DNA of 64,000 nucleotides from Saccharicrinis sp963677345 (GTDB lineage: Bacteria; Bacteroidota; Bacteroidia; Bacteroidales; Marinilabiliaceae): NCBI GenBank assembly GCA_963677345.2, contig CAXXLC010000039.1, positions 186,001 to 250,000 of the forward strand. Reading direction: 5' to 3'. Below the pieces are notes generated by a model that was not told where the DNA came from, made no database searches, and was given only the letters and a program-made list of their open reading frames with translations. Every line of letters starts with the position of its first letter. Position 1 is the stretch's first letter. Shown here one piece after another: positions 35,060 through 43,634 of this stretch. The position numbers and the translations under genes were made by a program.

Positions 35060-36937
35060 GTGAAAAATATAGAATTAACTAATATATTAAGGAAGTTTAC
35101 TTTTCGTGGTTTTTTATTAGGATTTTTAGTCGCCTTATTAGTCTTCTTGTTTAATTTGAACTCAAACATTTTTATGCAGACTAATAGGACATTTGCGGAT
35201 ATGCTTTATCTTTTTCCGGGAATGTGGGTTATTATTCTTCTTCCTTTTATTACTACAGCTTTAGGTTATTATTTTGCCTTGAGGTTTATTAAAATTATCA
35301 AAAAACAACGTCGATCTTTAAAATCTGAAGCCAAAAGGTCAGAAAGGGTTTTAAAGTTTGTAAATAATTTGCGTGAGGGTAATTTAAACAGTATTGATCT
35401 TGTTTCAGACAAAAGAGATCAGTTAAGTAAATCATTATCCAAATTACATGATTATTTAGTAAAAAGTAAAAAAGAGCAAGAGCAAAACAGAATTGAAGAA
35501 GAACAAAGAACATGGGTTACTCAGGGTTTAGCTCAGTTTGGGGAAATACTCCGTCGTAACAATGATAATCTTGAAGAATTAGCCTATAATATAATTAGTT
35601 ATCAAGTTAATTATTTGAATATTAATCAAGGTGGTTTTTACTTGTTAGATAAAAATGCCAAAGGTGATAAGTATTTTGAATTAACCGCTTGTATTGCTTT
35701 CGACAGAAAAAAGTTTACCGATAAAGTGATCCAATGGGAAGAAGGCCTCATTGGTCGCTGTGCCTTGGAGAAAGGTACGATTTACTTAACAGATGTTCCA
35801 AATGAGTACATTACAATTACTTCAGGTTTAGGTCAATCTAACCCTTCGGCAATTTTAATTGTACCTTTAAAAGCAAATGATGAAGTTTACGGGGTGATAG
35901 AACTGGCTTCTTTCCGTGAGTTTCAGCCTTTTGAAATTGAATTTATTGAAAAAACAGCTGAAAGTATAGCCTCCACTATTTCTGCAGTTCAGATTAATAT
36001 TCAAACCACAAAACTGTTACACGAAACACAAATTCAGGCAGAAAGAATGTCTCAGCAAGAAGAGGAATTGAGGCAGAATCTTGAAGAAATGCAGGCCACT
36101 CAGGAAGAATCCGAACGTAGAGAAGTTGAAATGCAAGGTATATTGGAAGCGATTGATAATTCTGCTATTAGTTGTGAATTTGGGGTGGATGGATCATTAA
36201 TTTCAGTGAATCAATTGTTTTTGGATTCATTTAAATATTTGCCAGAAGAGATTGAAGGTCAAAATTTAAAGATATTTACCTTCCAGGAAGATGTTGAGGA
36301 ATTGAATAAAATACTTTCAGATTTACAAAACAGAAAGAATTTTAAAGGAAGGGTCAGAAGAAGAACAAAGTTAGGTGAGGAAATATTTCTTCTTACTACC
36401 TATACTCCTGTTATTGATAATAACGGAGATATTGTGAAAATACTTAGTCTCGAAAATGATGTTACGGATCAGGTTCGTATGGAAGAACAAATGAAGCGTT
36501 CTAAGGATGAACTAGGCATTATGCTTGAACAGGCCAGGGATGAAATGAAAGAGCAGTTTAAAGAGATTGAAGCTGTTAAAGTAAGAAATGAGAAAACACT
36601 GGAAGGCGCATTAGATGCTATTATAACTACAAATAAAGAAGGTATACTGGAGTTTTTTAATGCCGCAGCAGAAAAATTGTGGGGTTACGATAGAACTGAA
36701 GTCCTCGGTCAGCATGTCTCTATGTTGTTTTCAGCTGATACTGCCAAGAATGATCCATTTGTAAAAGCGTATGTCAATACAGATGAGCAAAAAGTTATAG
36801 GAGAAAGGAAAGAGGTTCCAATTAAAAATAAATTCGGCGATGATATTGCTGTCTTATTTTTGTTGTCTGAAGCTCAAATTGGTGATGATCATTCATTTAC
36901 TGCATTTATCCAGAATGTAGAGGTTGAGTTGTTCTAA
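35060..36937 (+). CDS. Membrane GAF-PAS-PAS protein without an output domain
   Basis: 625 residues, GTG start. Two membrane spans (about 15-33 and 52-75), a GAF domain about 165-310 (VNYLNINQGGFYLLDKN, GLIGRCALEKG), a coiled coil about 315-360, PAS about 360-480, a second coiled coil and a final PAS about 512-625 ending FTAFIQNVEVELF. There is no kinase, cyclase, EAL or phosphatase module, so it must work through protein contacts. Its GAF closely resembles that of the PP2C protein at 39979, suggesting a shared ligand. No methylation helices were seen. Confidence 0.85.
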   Translation: MKNIELTNILRKFTFRGFLLGFLVALLVFLFNLNSNIFMQTNRTFADMLYLFPGMWVIILLPFITTALGYYFALRFIKIIKKQRRSLKSEAKRSERVLKFVNNLREGNLNSIDLVSDKRDQLSKSLSKLHDYLVKSKKEQEQNRIEEEQRTWVTQGLAQFGEILRRNNDNLEELAYNIISYQVNYLNINQGGFYLLDKNAKGDKYFELTACIAFDRKKFTDKVIQWEEGLIGRCALEKGTIYLTDVPNEYITITSGLGQSNPSAILIVPLKANDEVYGVIELASFREFQPFEIEFIEKTAESIASTISAVQINIQTTKLLHETQIQAERMSQQEEELRQNLEEMQATQEESERREVEMQGILEAIDNSAISCEFGVDGSLISVNQLFLDSFKYLPEEIEGQNLKIFTFQEDVEELNKILSDLQNRKNFKGRVRRRTKLGEEIFLLTTYTPVIDNNGDIVKILSLENDVTDQVRMEEQMKRSKDELGIMLEQARDEMKEQFKEIEAVKVRNEKTLEGALDAIITTNKEGILEFFNAAAEKLWGYDRTEVLGQHVSMLFSADTAKNDPFVKAYVNTDEQKVIGERKEVPIKNKFGDDIAVLFLLSEAQIGDDHSFTAFIQNVEVELF

Positions 36938-36951
36938 AATATTTTTAGTCT

Positions 36952-37794
36952 GTGGGGAATTTAACTTTTAAAACGTATTTAGAAGAGCTTAAAAAGCATA
37001 CACCTTATAATTTTTGTGAATATTCAGATAATTCTATTCAAAGAAGGATAGAAAAAGTACTTAGAGATCACAAGATTAATTTGGAGGAGCTATTGTATCA
37101 AACAAAAACAGATCGTGTTTTTGTTGAGAATTTAGTTGATGAAATAACCGTTAATACTACTGAGTTATTTAGAAATCCTGAAACATGGGAGTATTTGTAT
37201 ACCCAAATTTTACCATTGTTAAAAAGTAAAAAGAGTATAAATATTTGGCACGCTGGTTGTTCAACTGGTCAGGAAGTGTATTCAAATCTTATTCTTTTAA
37301 ATGAATTTGGGCTTATAGATAAAGCAAAAATCGTGGCTTCAGACATCAATCACAAAGTATTAAGAACCGCCAGGAATGCTCAATATAGTTTAAGTAATAA
37401 TGTAAAATATATTGAAGCATATAAGACATTAATGGATAAAGTAAATCCTAATGCTCAGAGCTTTGAATTTTACTGTGATATTGATAAGAATTCAGATTCC
37501 TTTACTTTTAAAGATTTTCTTAAAAACAAAGTAGATTTTAAAAGACATGATTTAGTTACTGAGGATATTCCTTTTTATCAAAAATTTGATATTATTTTTT
37601 GCAGAAATGTTCTGATTTATTTTAATCCCGATCTGCAAATGAAAATTGTTAAAAAATTTTTTGATAAGCTTTTTGATGGAGGAGTCTTAGTTCTTGGTAA
37701 TCATGAGGCCTTACATGGTTTTTTTAAAACCAGATTTATAAAAAATGGGATGGTATATGCAAAGAGTTCTACGTTTCAATTTAAATACAAATAA
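36952..37794 (+). CDS. CheR-family methyltransferase (second copy)
   Basis: 280 residues, GTG start 12 bp after the preceding stop. The SAM loop IWHAGCSTGQEVYSNLILL, TTELFRNPETWEYL, VASDIN and IIFCRNVLIYFNPDLQ are present, so catalysis looks possible. It is diverged from CheR at 31528. It sits in the second-tier cluster with a methylesterase-only CheB (38618), which could make a separate methylation circuit. Confidence 0.88.
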   Translation: MGNLTFKTYLEELKKHTPYNFCEYSDNSIQRRIEKVLRDHKINLEELLYQTKTDRVFVENLVDEITVNTTELFRNPETWEYLYTQILPLLKSKKSINIWHAGCSTGQEVYSNLILLNEFGLIDKAKIVASDINHKVLRTARNAQYSLSNNVKYIEAYKTLMDKVNPNAQSFEFYCDIDKNSDSFTFKDFLKNKVDFKRHDLVTEDIPFYQKFDIIFCRNVLIYFNPDLQMKIVKKFFDKLFDGGVLVLGNHEALHGFFKTRFIKNGMVYAKSSTFQFKYK

Positions 37795-37797
37795 TTC

Positions 37798-38607
37798 ATG
37801 GCTGTTGTACCTACATTAAATGATATCAGATTGATTACACCGGTTTTAGAACAGGAGTTGAAACTGGATATCTATAATTATGCCTTATCATTTCTACGTC
37901 GTCGTTTTGCATATGTATTTAATCAACTCAATGTTAAATCTGTTTCAGGTTTTATTGAAGATATTAAGAGTGGTAACTTAGTTGATGATTTCTTATATCA
38001 TTTTCAGGTTGGTGATACAGAACTGTTTAGAGACCCTTCTTTTTGGAGAACCCTAAAAAATAAGCTTTTACCTCTATTTGAGCAAAATACTATCAATATT
38101 TGGTTACCAGATGTAGTTTCGGTGCATGAATTATTTTCGTTATTAGTGATTTTACATGAAGATCAGCTTATTGATTGTACTAATATAATCTGCAATTCAT
38201 CTTCGACTAAAATTATTGAGGAAGTGTTAGAAGGTGTAATTCCGGTTAAAACTTTAGAAATAAGTAAGCAAAACTTTAAGAGACTTGAATTAAATTCGTC
38301 TTTTGATGATTATTTTTTCTGTGATGAAGGGAAACCCACTATAATAAAATCATTACTTAAAAATGTGGAGTTTATTCGCAATAGTTTTTTTATAGAAGGT
38401 CCGTCGGCAGAAATTGATATTGTTATCTATAGGAACAGAGTAATATATTTTAATTCTAAACTTCAATCTAAAGCTGAGGAAGAGATCTTTAAATATATTA
38501 ATTCGGTTGGTGGTTATATTGCTTTAGGTATTAAAGAACAAATAGGGAATAATCACATCGACCTTTGTGAAGCTTATGATTGTAATGAGCAAATTTATAA
38601 AGTTTGA
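37798..38607 (+). CDS. Degenerate CheR-like protein (SAM motif lost)
   Basis: 269 residues. It aligns along its length with the CheR just upstream and keeps DTELFRDPSFWRTL and the tail YRNRVIYFNSKLQ. The SAM loop GCSTGQE is replaced by PDVVSVH (IWLPDVVSVHELFSLLVIL) and the acidic LASDIN/GTDIS strand by ICNSSSTK. Without the Gly-rich loop it should not bind SAM. It probably arose by duplication and now acts as a non-catalytic partner, for example a CheR regulator (inference). Confidence 0.8.
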   Translation: MAVVPTLNDIRLITPVLEQELKLDIYNYALSFLRRRFAYVFNQLNVKSVSGFIEDIKSGNLVDDFLYHFQVGDTELFRDPSFWRTLKNKLLPLFEQNTINIWLPDVVSVHELFSLLVILHEDQLIDCTNIICNSSSTKIIEEVLEGVIPVKTLEISKQNFKRLELNSSFDDYFFCDEGKPTIIKSLLKNVEFIRNSFFIEGPSAEIDIVIYRNRVIYFNSKLQSKAEEEIFKYINSVGGYIALGIKEQIGNNHIDLCEAYDCNEQIYKV

Positions 38608-38617
38608 GTTTTATTAG

Positions 38618-39193
38618 ATGAATCGCACAAGAACTACATATTATAAAGCAATAGTAATAGGCGGATCTGCTGGAAGCTTTTCAATAGTATCTAAAATACT
38701 GGCTAATATAAAAGCAGATTTTAAATACCCTGTTATTGTTTGTTTACATAGGCTTAAACATGTTAGATCCGGATTATTAGAAGGATTAAAATTAAAATCT
38801 AACCTTGAGGTGATTGAACCCTATGATAAGGAAAGTATAAAGGGAGGAAAAGTATATCTCGCACCTTCAAATTATCATTTATTTGTTGAATTTGATTCTA
38901 CAATATCCCTTTCAACAGAAGCGGTAAATAACCATAGTCGTCCCTCCATCGATTATACATTTTCATCAGCCGCAACTTCTTTTCGTGAAAAAATGGTAGG
39001 GATTATTTTAACCGGTGCAAATAAAGACGGAGCTGCAGGTATGTTTGAAGTACATAAAAAGAAGGGTTACACTATTGTTCAGGATCCTGCTACCTGCGAT
39101 GTAGATACTATGCCTAAAGCTGCTTTGCAACTGTTTACGCCAGATGAAATTTTATCCCCCGAAGGAATCATTGATTTTTTGAATGAACTTTAA
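38618..39193 (+). CDS. CheB-type methylesterase domain protein without receiver
   Basis: 191 residues, the catalytic domain only: Ser in VIGGSAGSFSIVSKIL, a His in VCLHRLKHVRSG and Asp in ILTGANKDGAAG. The receiver domain that gates CheB is absent, so control by CheA phosphorylation is not expected. Other conserved CheB segments (VYLAPSNYHLFV, SRPSIDYTFSSAA) are present. It pairs with the CheR copies upstream. Confidence 0.87.
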   Translation: MNRTRTTYYKAIVIGGSAGSFSIVSKILANIKADFKYPVIVCLHRLKHVRSGLLEGLKLKSNLEVIEPYDKESIKGGKVYLAPSNYHLFVEFDSTISLSTEAVNNHSRPSIDYTFSSAATSFREKMVGIILTGANKDGAAGMFEVHKKKGYTIVQDPATCDVDTMPKAALQLFTPDEILSPEGIIDFLNEL

Positions 39194-39196
39194 TAT

Positions 39197-39970
39197 ATGT
39201 CTGAAATGAAAATTAAACCAGTATTGATATTATATATTGTTTCAACTTTAGCATTTGTATTTGCATTATTAAAGTATATCGTACTTGATATCTATATCCC
39301 TGTTCAGTTTTTAATTTTTGAAGTTATTTCTTTTTCTGGTTTTTTAGGTATTATTTATTTGTCAGATTCTATATTTAGAAAAAGTCGAAAGTTAATCGAA
39401 GCTAAAGAGCAAGATTTTCGTTATAAAGAAGAGAAGTATATCGAAAGTATTGACCATTATAAGGTGGCTTTAGACAAGCTTAAAAATGAGAATACTAATG
39501 ATATTACTGACGACGAGATTACAATAATACAAAATGAACTTATTCATTTAAGCAAGAAAAGTACTGGTATCCTGAAATTTTCAACAGAACTTTTAATTAA
39601 ATTAGCTAAACACTATGAAATTGGTGTTGGCGTTTGCTATTTTAAGACAAAACCTTCAGGCAAATTTAGCGTACAAGGGGTTTATGGGTTAAATAAAGAA
39701 GAAGTTCAAAGTGAAATTAGTGAACAAAGTGGTGTGAGCGGTGAGTGTATTAGTGGTCAAAAAGCCCTGGTATTTAATGAAATAGATCAGGAGTATTTTA
39801 ATATAGAATCATGTTCCGGTGCATCAAAACCGAAGCACTTATATTTATTGCCAATTGTTTCAAATAATGAAACAATTGGAATTATTGAATTAGCAACTTT
39901 TAAGTTAATTAATATTGATAATCATTGGGATAAATTGAGTCGTGGTTTAAGTGAAATAAAAGTTTTATAA
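39197..39970 (+). CDS. Membrane-anchored GAF domain protein
   Basis: 257 residues. Two N-terminal membrane spans (about 7-27 and 34-55), a coiled coil about 65-105, then a GAF domain (about 115-255: SGVSGECISGQKALVFNEID, LYLLPIVSNNETIGIIELAT). No output module. It looks like a stripped version of the 35060 and 39979 proteins. Eight bp precede the next gene. Confidence 0.8.
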   Translation: MSEMKIKPVLILYIVSTLAFVFALLKYIVLDIYIPVQFLIFEVISFSGFLGIIYLSDSIFRKSRKLIEAKEQDFRYKEEKYIESIDHYKVALDKLKNENTNDITDDEITIIQNELIHLSKKSTGILKFSTELLIKLAKHYEIGVGVCYFKTKPSGKFSVQGVYGLNKEEVQSEISEQSGVSGECISGQKALVFNEIDQEYFNIESCSGASKPKHLYLLPIVSNNETIGIIELATFKLINIDNHWDKLSRGLSEIKVL

Positions 39971-39978
39971 TTTTTGAA

Positions 39979-42588
39979 ATGCATTTAAAAAAACTTATTC
40001 GTAATATAAAAAAGTATATGTCGTTTTCTATTTTAAAAGAAGGTGATAAATATTTTATTACATTATTTTTAATATTAGTTTATTTATTAGTATGGCTGGG
40101 ATTTATAGATTTTAGTGGTCTTAAGTTTTCTTTGCTCAGTATAGGGAGGATTCATAAATCCTTTTTAGTATGGTTTGTAGATGTGTTAATAATTTCGATC
40201 CCTTTAACTATTGTTTATTTATATAACTATAGTCGCATTCATAATCAGAAATTAGGTAAGGAAATTCAAAATCTTAAAAATAATTTAGATTCCAATATTC
40301 AGATTGCTAATTATATACGAAAAGGAGATTTTACATCGGTTTTTAAATACAAAAATGATAATTCGTCTTCTTTAGTAAGTTTGGCTAAAAATTTACTAGA
40401 AACCAATCAAAAGGAAGAAGAGTTAAAATGGATCACCAAGGGAAAAGAATTAATAAATGACATTCTCAGGACTTATAGAAATATTGATCAGCTTACCATA
40501 GAATTACTTAAAAGTATTATTGATTATACAGATGGTGTACAGGGAGCGTTTTATATTCTTGATAATAAAAAATTGGTTAACAGGGCTACCTATGCGTTTA
40601 ACAGACAACGGTTTATTAATCATGAATATGAAGTTGGCAGAGGTTTGGTAGGTCAAGTTGCTTACGAAAAGGAAATGATTTATCGTACTGAGATACCTGA
40701 TGATTATTTTACTGTTACCTCCGGGATTCTAGGAGATCGAAAACCAAAAAGTTTAATTATCCTTCCATTATTACAAGATGAAGAATTACAGGGAGTTGTA
40801 GAGTTAGGTTTTCTTCACTCTCATATTCCTACATATAAATTGAAGTTTGCTGAAGAACTTAGTTCTATGATAGGGCGAACTATATATGCTCAAAAGATTA
40901 ATGCCAGAACGGAAGTTCTTTTAAAAGAGTCGCAGGAGATGACATTAACTCTTCGTCAAAATGAAGAAAAGTTAAAAGATAATGCCAGAGAAATGATGAT
41001 AGCTCAGGAAGATCTGGAAACATCAAATGAGTTATTAGAATCTAAAGTTCAGGAAGTAGAGAATGCTCAAAAGCGTTTAGTGGCTTTGTTGACTAATGCC
41101 TCGGAGTTTATTTCTATTTATAATGAAAATCAGCAACTTATTTTTGAAAGTCCTTCTGTTAAAAGAATTTTAGGGTATAACGATACGGATGATATTATAG
41201 GAATGGATCCTGAAATGATGACCCCCAGAGGTTATAAAACCATTAATAAATTATTTGCCTACTTAAAACAAACACCAGGTGGTGAAAGTATTGCTCAATA
41301 TGCCTATTTGAAAAAGAATGGTGAAAAATTGTTTCTTGAAACAAAAGGGAAAAATTTATTACATGACCCTGCAATTAAGGGAATAATTTTTAATACTCAG
41401 GATATCACCGAAAGGATCAGAGCCGAGAAAGAAGAAAGAATGAAAAGTAGAATGCAGTCTCTTTCTGAAAATTCTCCTGATATGATTTTACGTATTAATA
41501 CGTCAGGTAAGATCGTATATGCTAATCCAGCTGTAGCAAAATTCATTGGACTTTCAACTAATGAAATTACTAAAAAACGCATTGCTGAATTATATATTGA
41601 TGAACGATTTATTGAGTTTGTTAATGAAGTTCTTCTGAGAGTAAAAAGCGAAACGGGTCAGATTAATGAAGAAATTGAATTGAGTTCTAATGAAATAACT
41701 CAAATAATGCAAATTAAAGCGATTCCTGAGTTAAATGAAGATAAGATACTTGAATCCGTTTTATTTGTAGCTCATGATATGACTGAAATAAAAAAGATAG
41801 AGCAGGAAATTATAGAAAAGAATAAAAAAATATCAGATAGTATAAATTATGCTCAACGTATTCAAACATCTATATTGCCTGATACACATTTTATTCAGCG
41901 TCATTTTCCCAGATCATTTATTTTTTATCGTCCCAAAGATGTTGTTAGTGGAGATTTTCCATGGTTTGTTAAAAAAGATGAAACTTTCTATGTTGCAGCC
42001 GTAGATTGTACAGGGCATGGAGTTCCAGGTGCTTTATTGTCTTTTATAGGATACTTTTTGTTAAATAATATTGTAAATATAGATAATGGTTTTGATGCAG
42101 CAAATATTTTAGAATTACTTCATCAGGGAGTAAGAACTACATTAAAACAAAACGAAGAGGGCAATAATGGCAGGGATGGAATGGATTTGGCTTTGTGCAA
42201 AATTGATAAAGAAAAAAAGACTATACAATTTGCAGGTGCACATAATCCATTATATTTGTTGCGAAAAGGTGAATTAATTGAATATAAAGGATCGCGCAAA
42301 GGTATTGGAGGTAAACCTCTGTTGAAAAAGAAAGAGAAGGAGTTTGAGAATCATGAGATTCCATATGAGGATGGAGATAAAATATTTATTTTTTCAGATG
42401 GTCTGCCGGATCAATTAGGAGGAGAAAAAAGAAGAAAATATCAAACAAAACGAATTAAGGAAGCCTTAACTGAAAGTCCTGATTATACGATGGCACATTT
42501 TTCACGTCATTTCTCGTCAAGTTTTTACGAATGGATGGGCGAAGAAAAACAAGTGGATGATGTATTATTAATTGGAATAGAATTATAA
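39979..42588 (+). CDS. SiaA-like PP2C/SpoIIE phosphatase with GAF and two PAS domains
   Basis: 869 residues. Two membrane spans (about 25-46 and 62-85), GAF about 155-310, a long coiled coil to 365, PAS about 370-490, PAS about 495-615 and a SpoIIE/PP2C domain about 620-869. Metal-binding motifs are present: RPKDVVSGDFPWF, AVDCTGHGVPGALLS, GMDLALCKID and IFSDGLPDQLGG. Such phosphatases dephosphorylate a SiaC or anti-sigma-antagonist partner. SiaB and SiaC follow directly, which makes this the SiaA of the trio. Its GAF/PAS inputs would tie the switch to cytosolic signals. Confidence 0.9.
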   Translation: MHLKKLIRNIKKYMSFSILKEGDKYFITLFLILVYLLVWLGFIDFSGLKFSLLSIGRIHKSFLVWFVDVLIISIPLTIVYLYNYSRIHNQKLGKEIQNLKNNLDSNIQIANYIRKGDFTSVFKYKNDNSSSLVSLAKNLLETNQKEEELKWITKGKELINDILRTYRNIDQLTIELLKSIIDYTDGVQGAFYILDNKKLVNRATYAFNRQRFINHEYEVGRGLVGQVAYEKEMIYRTEIPDDYFTVTSGILGDRKPKSLIILPLLQDEELQGVVELGFLHSHIPTYKLKFAEELSSMIGRTIYAQKINARTEVLLKESQEMTLTLRQNEEKLKDNAREMMIAQEDLETSNELLESKVQEVENAQKRLVALLTNASEFISIYNENQQLIFESPSVKRILGYNDTDDIIGMDPEMMTPRGYKTINKLFAYLKQTPGGESIAQYAYLKKNGEKLFLETKGKNLLHDPAIKGIIFNTQDITERIRAEKEERMKSRMQSLSENSPDMILRINTSGKIVYANPAVAKFIGLSTNEITKKRIAELYIDERFIEFVNEVLLRVKSETGQINEEIELSSNEITQIMQIKAIPELNEDKILESVLFVAHDMTEIKKIEQEIIEKNKKISDSINYAQRIQTSILPDTHFIQRHFPRSFIFYRPKDVVSGDFPWFVKKDETFYVAAVDCTGHGVPGALLSFIGYFLLNNIVNIDNGFDAANILELLHQGVRTTLKQNEEGNNGRDGMDLALCKIDKEKKTIQFAGAHNPLYLLRKGELIEYKGSRKGIGGKPLLKKKEKEFENHEIPYEDGDKIFIFSDGLPDQLGGEKRRKYQTKRIKEALTESPDYTMAHFSRHFSSSFYEWMGEEKQVDDVLLIGIEL

Positions 42589-42612
42589 GGTTTACATACT
42601 AAATAATTATTT

Positions 42613-43191
42613 ATGATGGGAAATTCTCAAGAAAAAAATAGTTTTTTAGATTTTGCTTATCAGCTTTATCAAACTATGAAAACTAATGAAATCAGTTTAG
42701 TTTATGAAGGAGAAGTTACACAGGAAATTACAAAAACTTTTACTTCGCTAACTGAAAAGAGTCTTGCAAAAAGTGAAGAATCCAATGCGGTTCAACGTAA
42801 GGTTTTTAACGTTATGGTTGAGTGCTTACAGAATATCAGTAAGCATGCAGATTCGCTTACTGAAGATGATGATGATCAACGAAGAGGCATTGTAATGGTA
42901 AGTAAAGGTGAAGACTCTTATAATATTATTACAGGTAATGTTATCAAGAATGAAAAAGTGCCTGGGTTAACCGAAAACCTGGAGCAAGTCAATTCATTGG
43001 ATAAAAAGGGCTTGTCAGAACTATACAAAAGTCAAATGCGCGATGGAAGACTATCAGATAAAGGAGGTGCTGGTCTTGGACTTATCGATATCGCAAAAAA
43101 AACAGGAAGTGAACTTACTTATCAGTTTAAAAAAATTAGTGAGGAAGTTTCATTTTTTATTTTAACATCAACAATTAAAAGGAATAATTAA
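42613..43191 (+). CDS. SiaB family protein kinase
   Basis: 192 residues. GHKL-type ATP-binding features: FNVMVECLQNISKHAD (N box) and DKGGAGLGLIDIAKKTG (G box). The overall pattern matches SiaB, which in Pseudomonas phosphorylates SiaC. The start is MMGNSQ with two ATG codons. It lies between the SpoIIE phosphatase and SiaC, in the same order as siaA-siaB-siaC. Confidence 0.87.
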   Translation: MMGNSQEKNSFLDFAYQLYQTMKTNEISLVYEGEVTQEITKTFTSLTEKSLAKSEESNAVQRKVFNVMVECLQNISKHADSLTEDDDDQRRGIVMVSKGEDSYNIITGNVIKNEKVPGLTENLEQVNSLDKKGLSELYKSQMRDGRLSDKGGAGLGLIDIAKKTGSELTYQFKKISEEVSFFILTSTIKRNN

Positions 43192-43212
43192 AAACAATAA
43201 AAATATTTGATC

Positions 43213-43593
43213 ATGGAAGTTATCAATATTCAGGGAACAGATGATACTCCTAATGTTATTTTAGATAAAGAAAATAATAAGTTTGAAATCTCAGGGCGAT
43301 CATTGCCCGAAGATGTAAATATGTTTTATGAGCCTATAATGAACTGGATTGATGAATATGCTGAGGCTCCAAACGAAAAAACAGAATTTAATTTTAAATT
43401 GGAATATTTTAATACAGCATCTTCTAAAATAATCTTAGATATTTTATTAAAGTATGAAGAGATTGTTGAAAATGGTCATGATGTAGTTATTAAGTGGCAT
43501 TATCATGAAGAGGAAGAAGATATGTTAGAAGCAGGTGAAGAATATGCTGATATTGTTGAAATTCCTTTTGAATACGAAGCTTATACCGACTAA
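43213..43593 (+). CDS. SiaC family regulatory phosphoprotein (DUF1987)
   Basis: 126 residues from ATG 43213. A TTG two codons earlier is less likely. The protein matches SiaC/DUF1987: GTDDTPNVILDKENNKFEIS, GRSLPEDVNMFYEPIMNWI and FKLEYFNTASSKIILDILL. With this start the Thr of FNTASSK is residue 68, the same number as the Thr68 that SiaB phosphorylates in Pseudomonas SiaC. There SiaC activates the diguanylate cyclase SiaD; no such cyclase is in this window, so the target here is unknown. Confidence 0.88.
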   Translation: MEVINIQGTDDTPNVILDKENNKFEISGRSLPEDVNMFYEPIMNWIDEYAEAPNEKTEFNFKLEYFNTASSKIILDILLKYEEIVENGHDVVIKWHYHEEEEDMLEAGEEYADIVEIPFEYEAYTD

Positions 43594-43613
43594 CTAGTTC
43601 AGGCTAGAATCAT

Positions 43614-43621
43614 TATTTTTG
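43614..43621 (+). promoter_or_regulatory. -7 promoter box before the ABC exporter
   Basis: TATTTTTG fits TAnnTTTG and lies 13 bp before ATG 43635, in the only gap between siaC and this gene. No good -33 element. It could allow separate expression. Confidence 0.35.
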
Positions 43622-43634
43622 CAAATACAATCTT

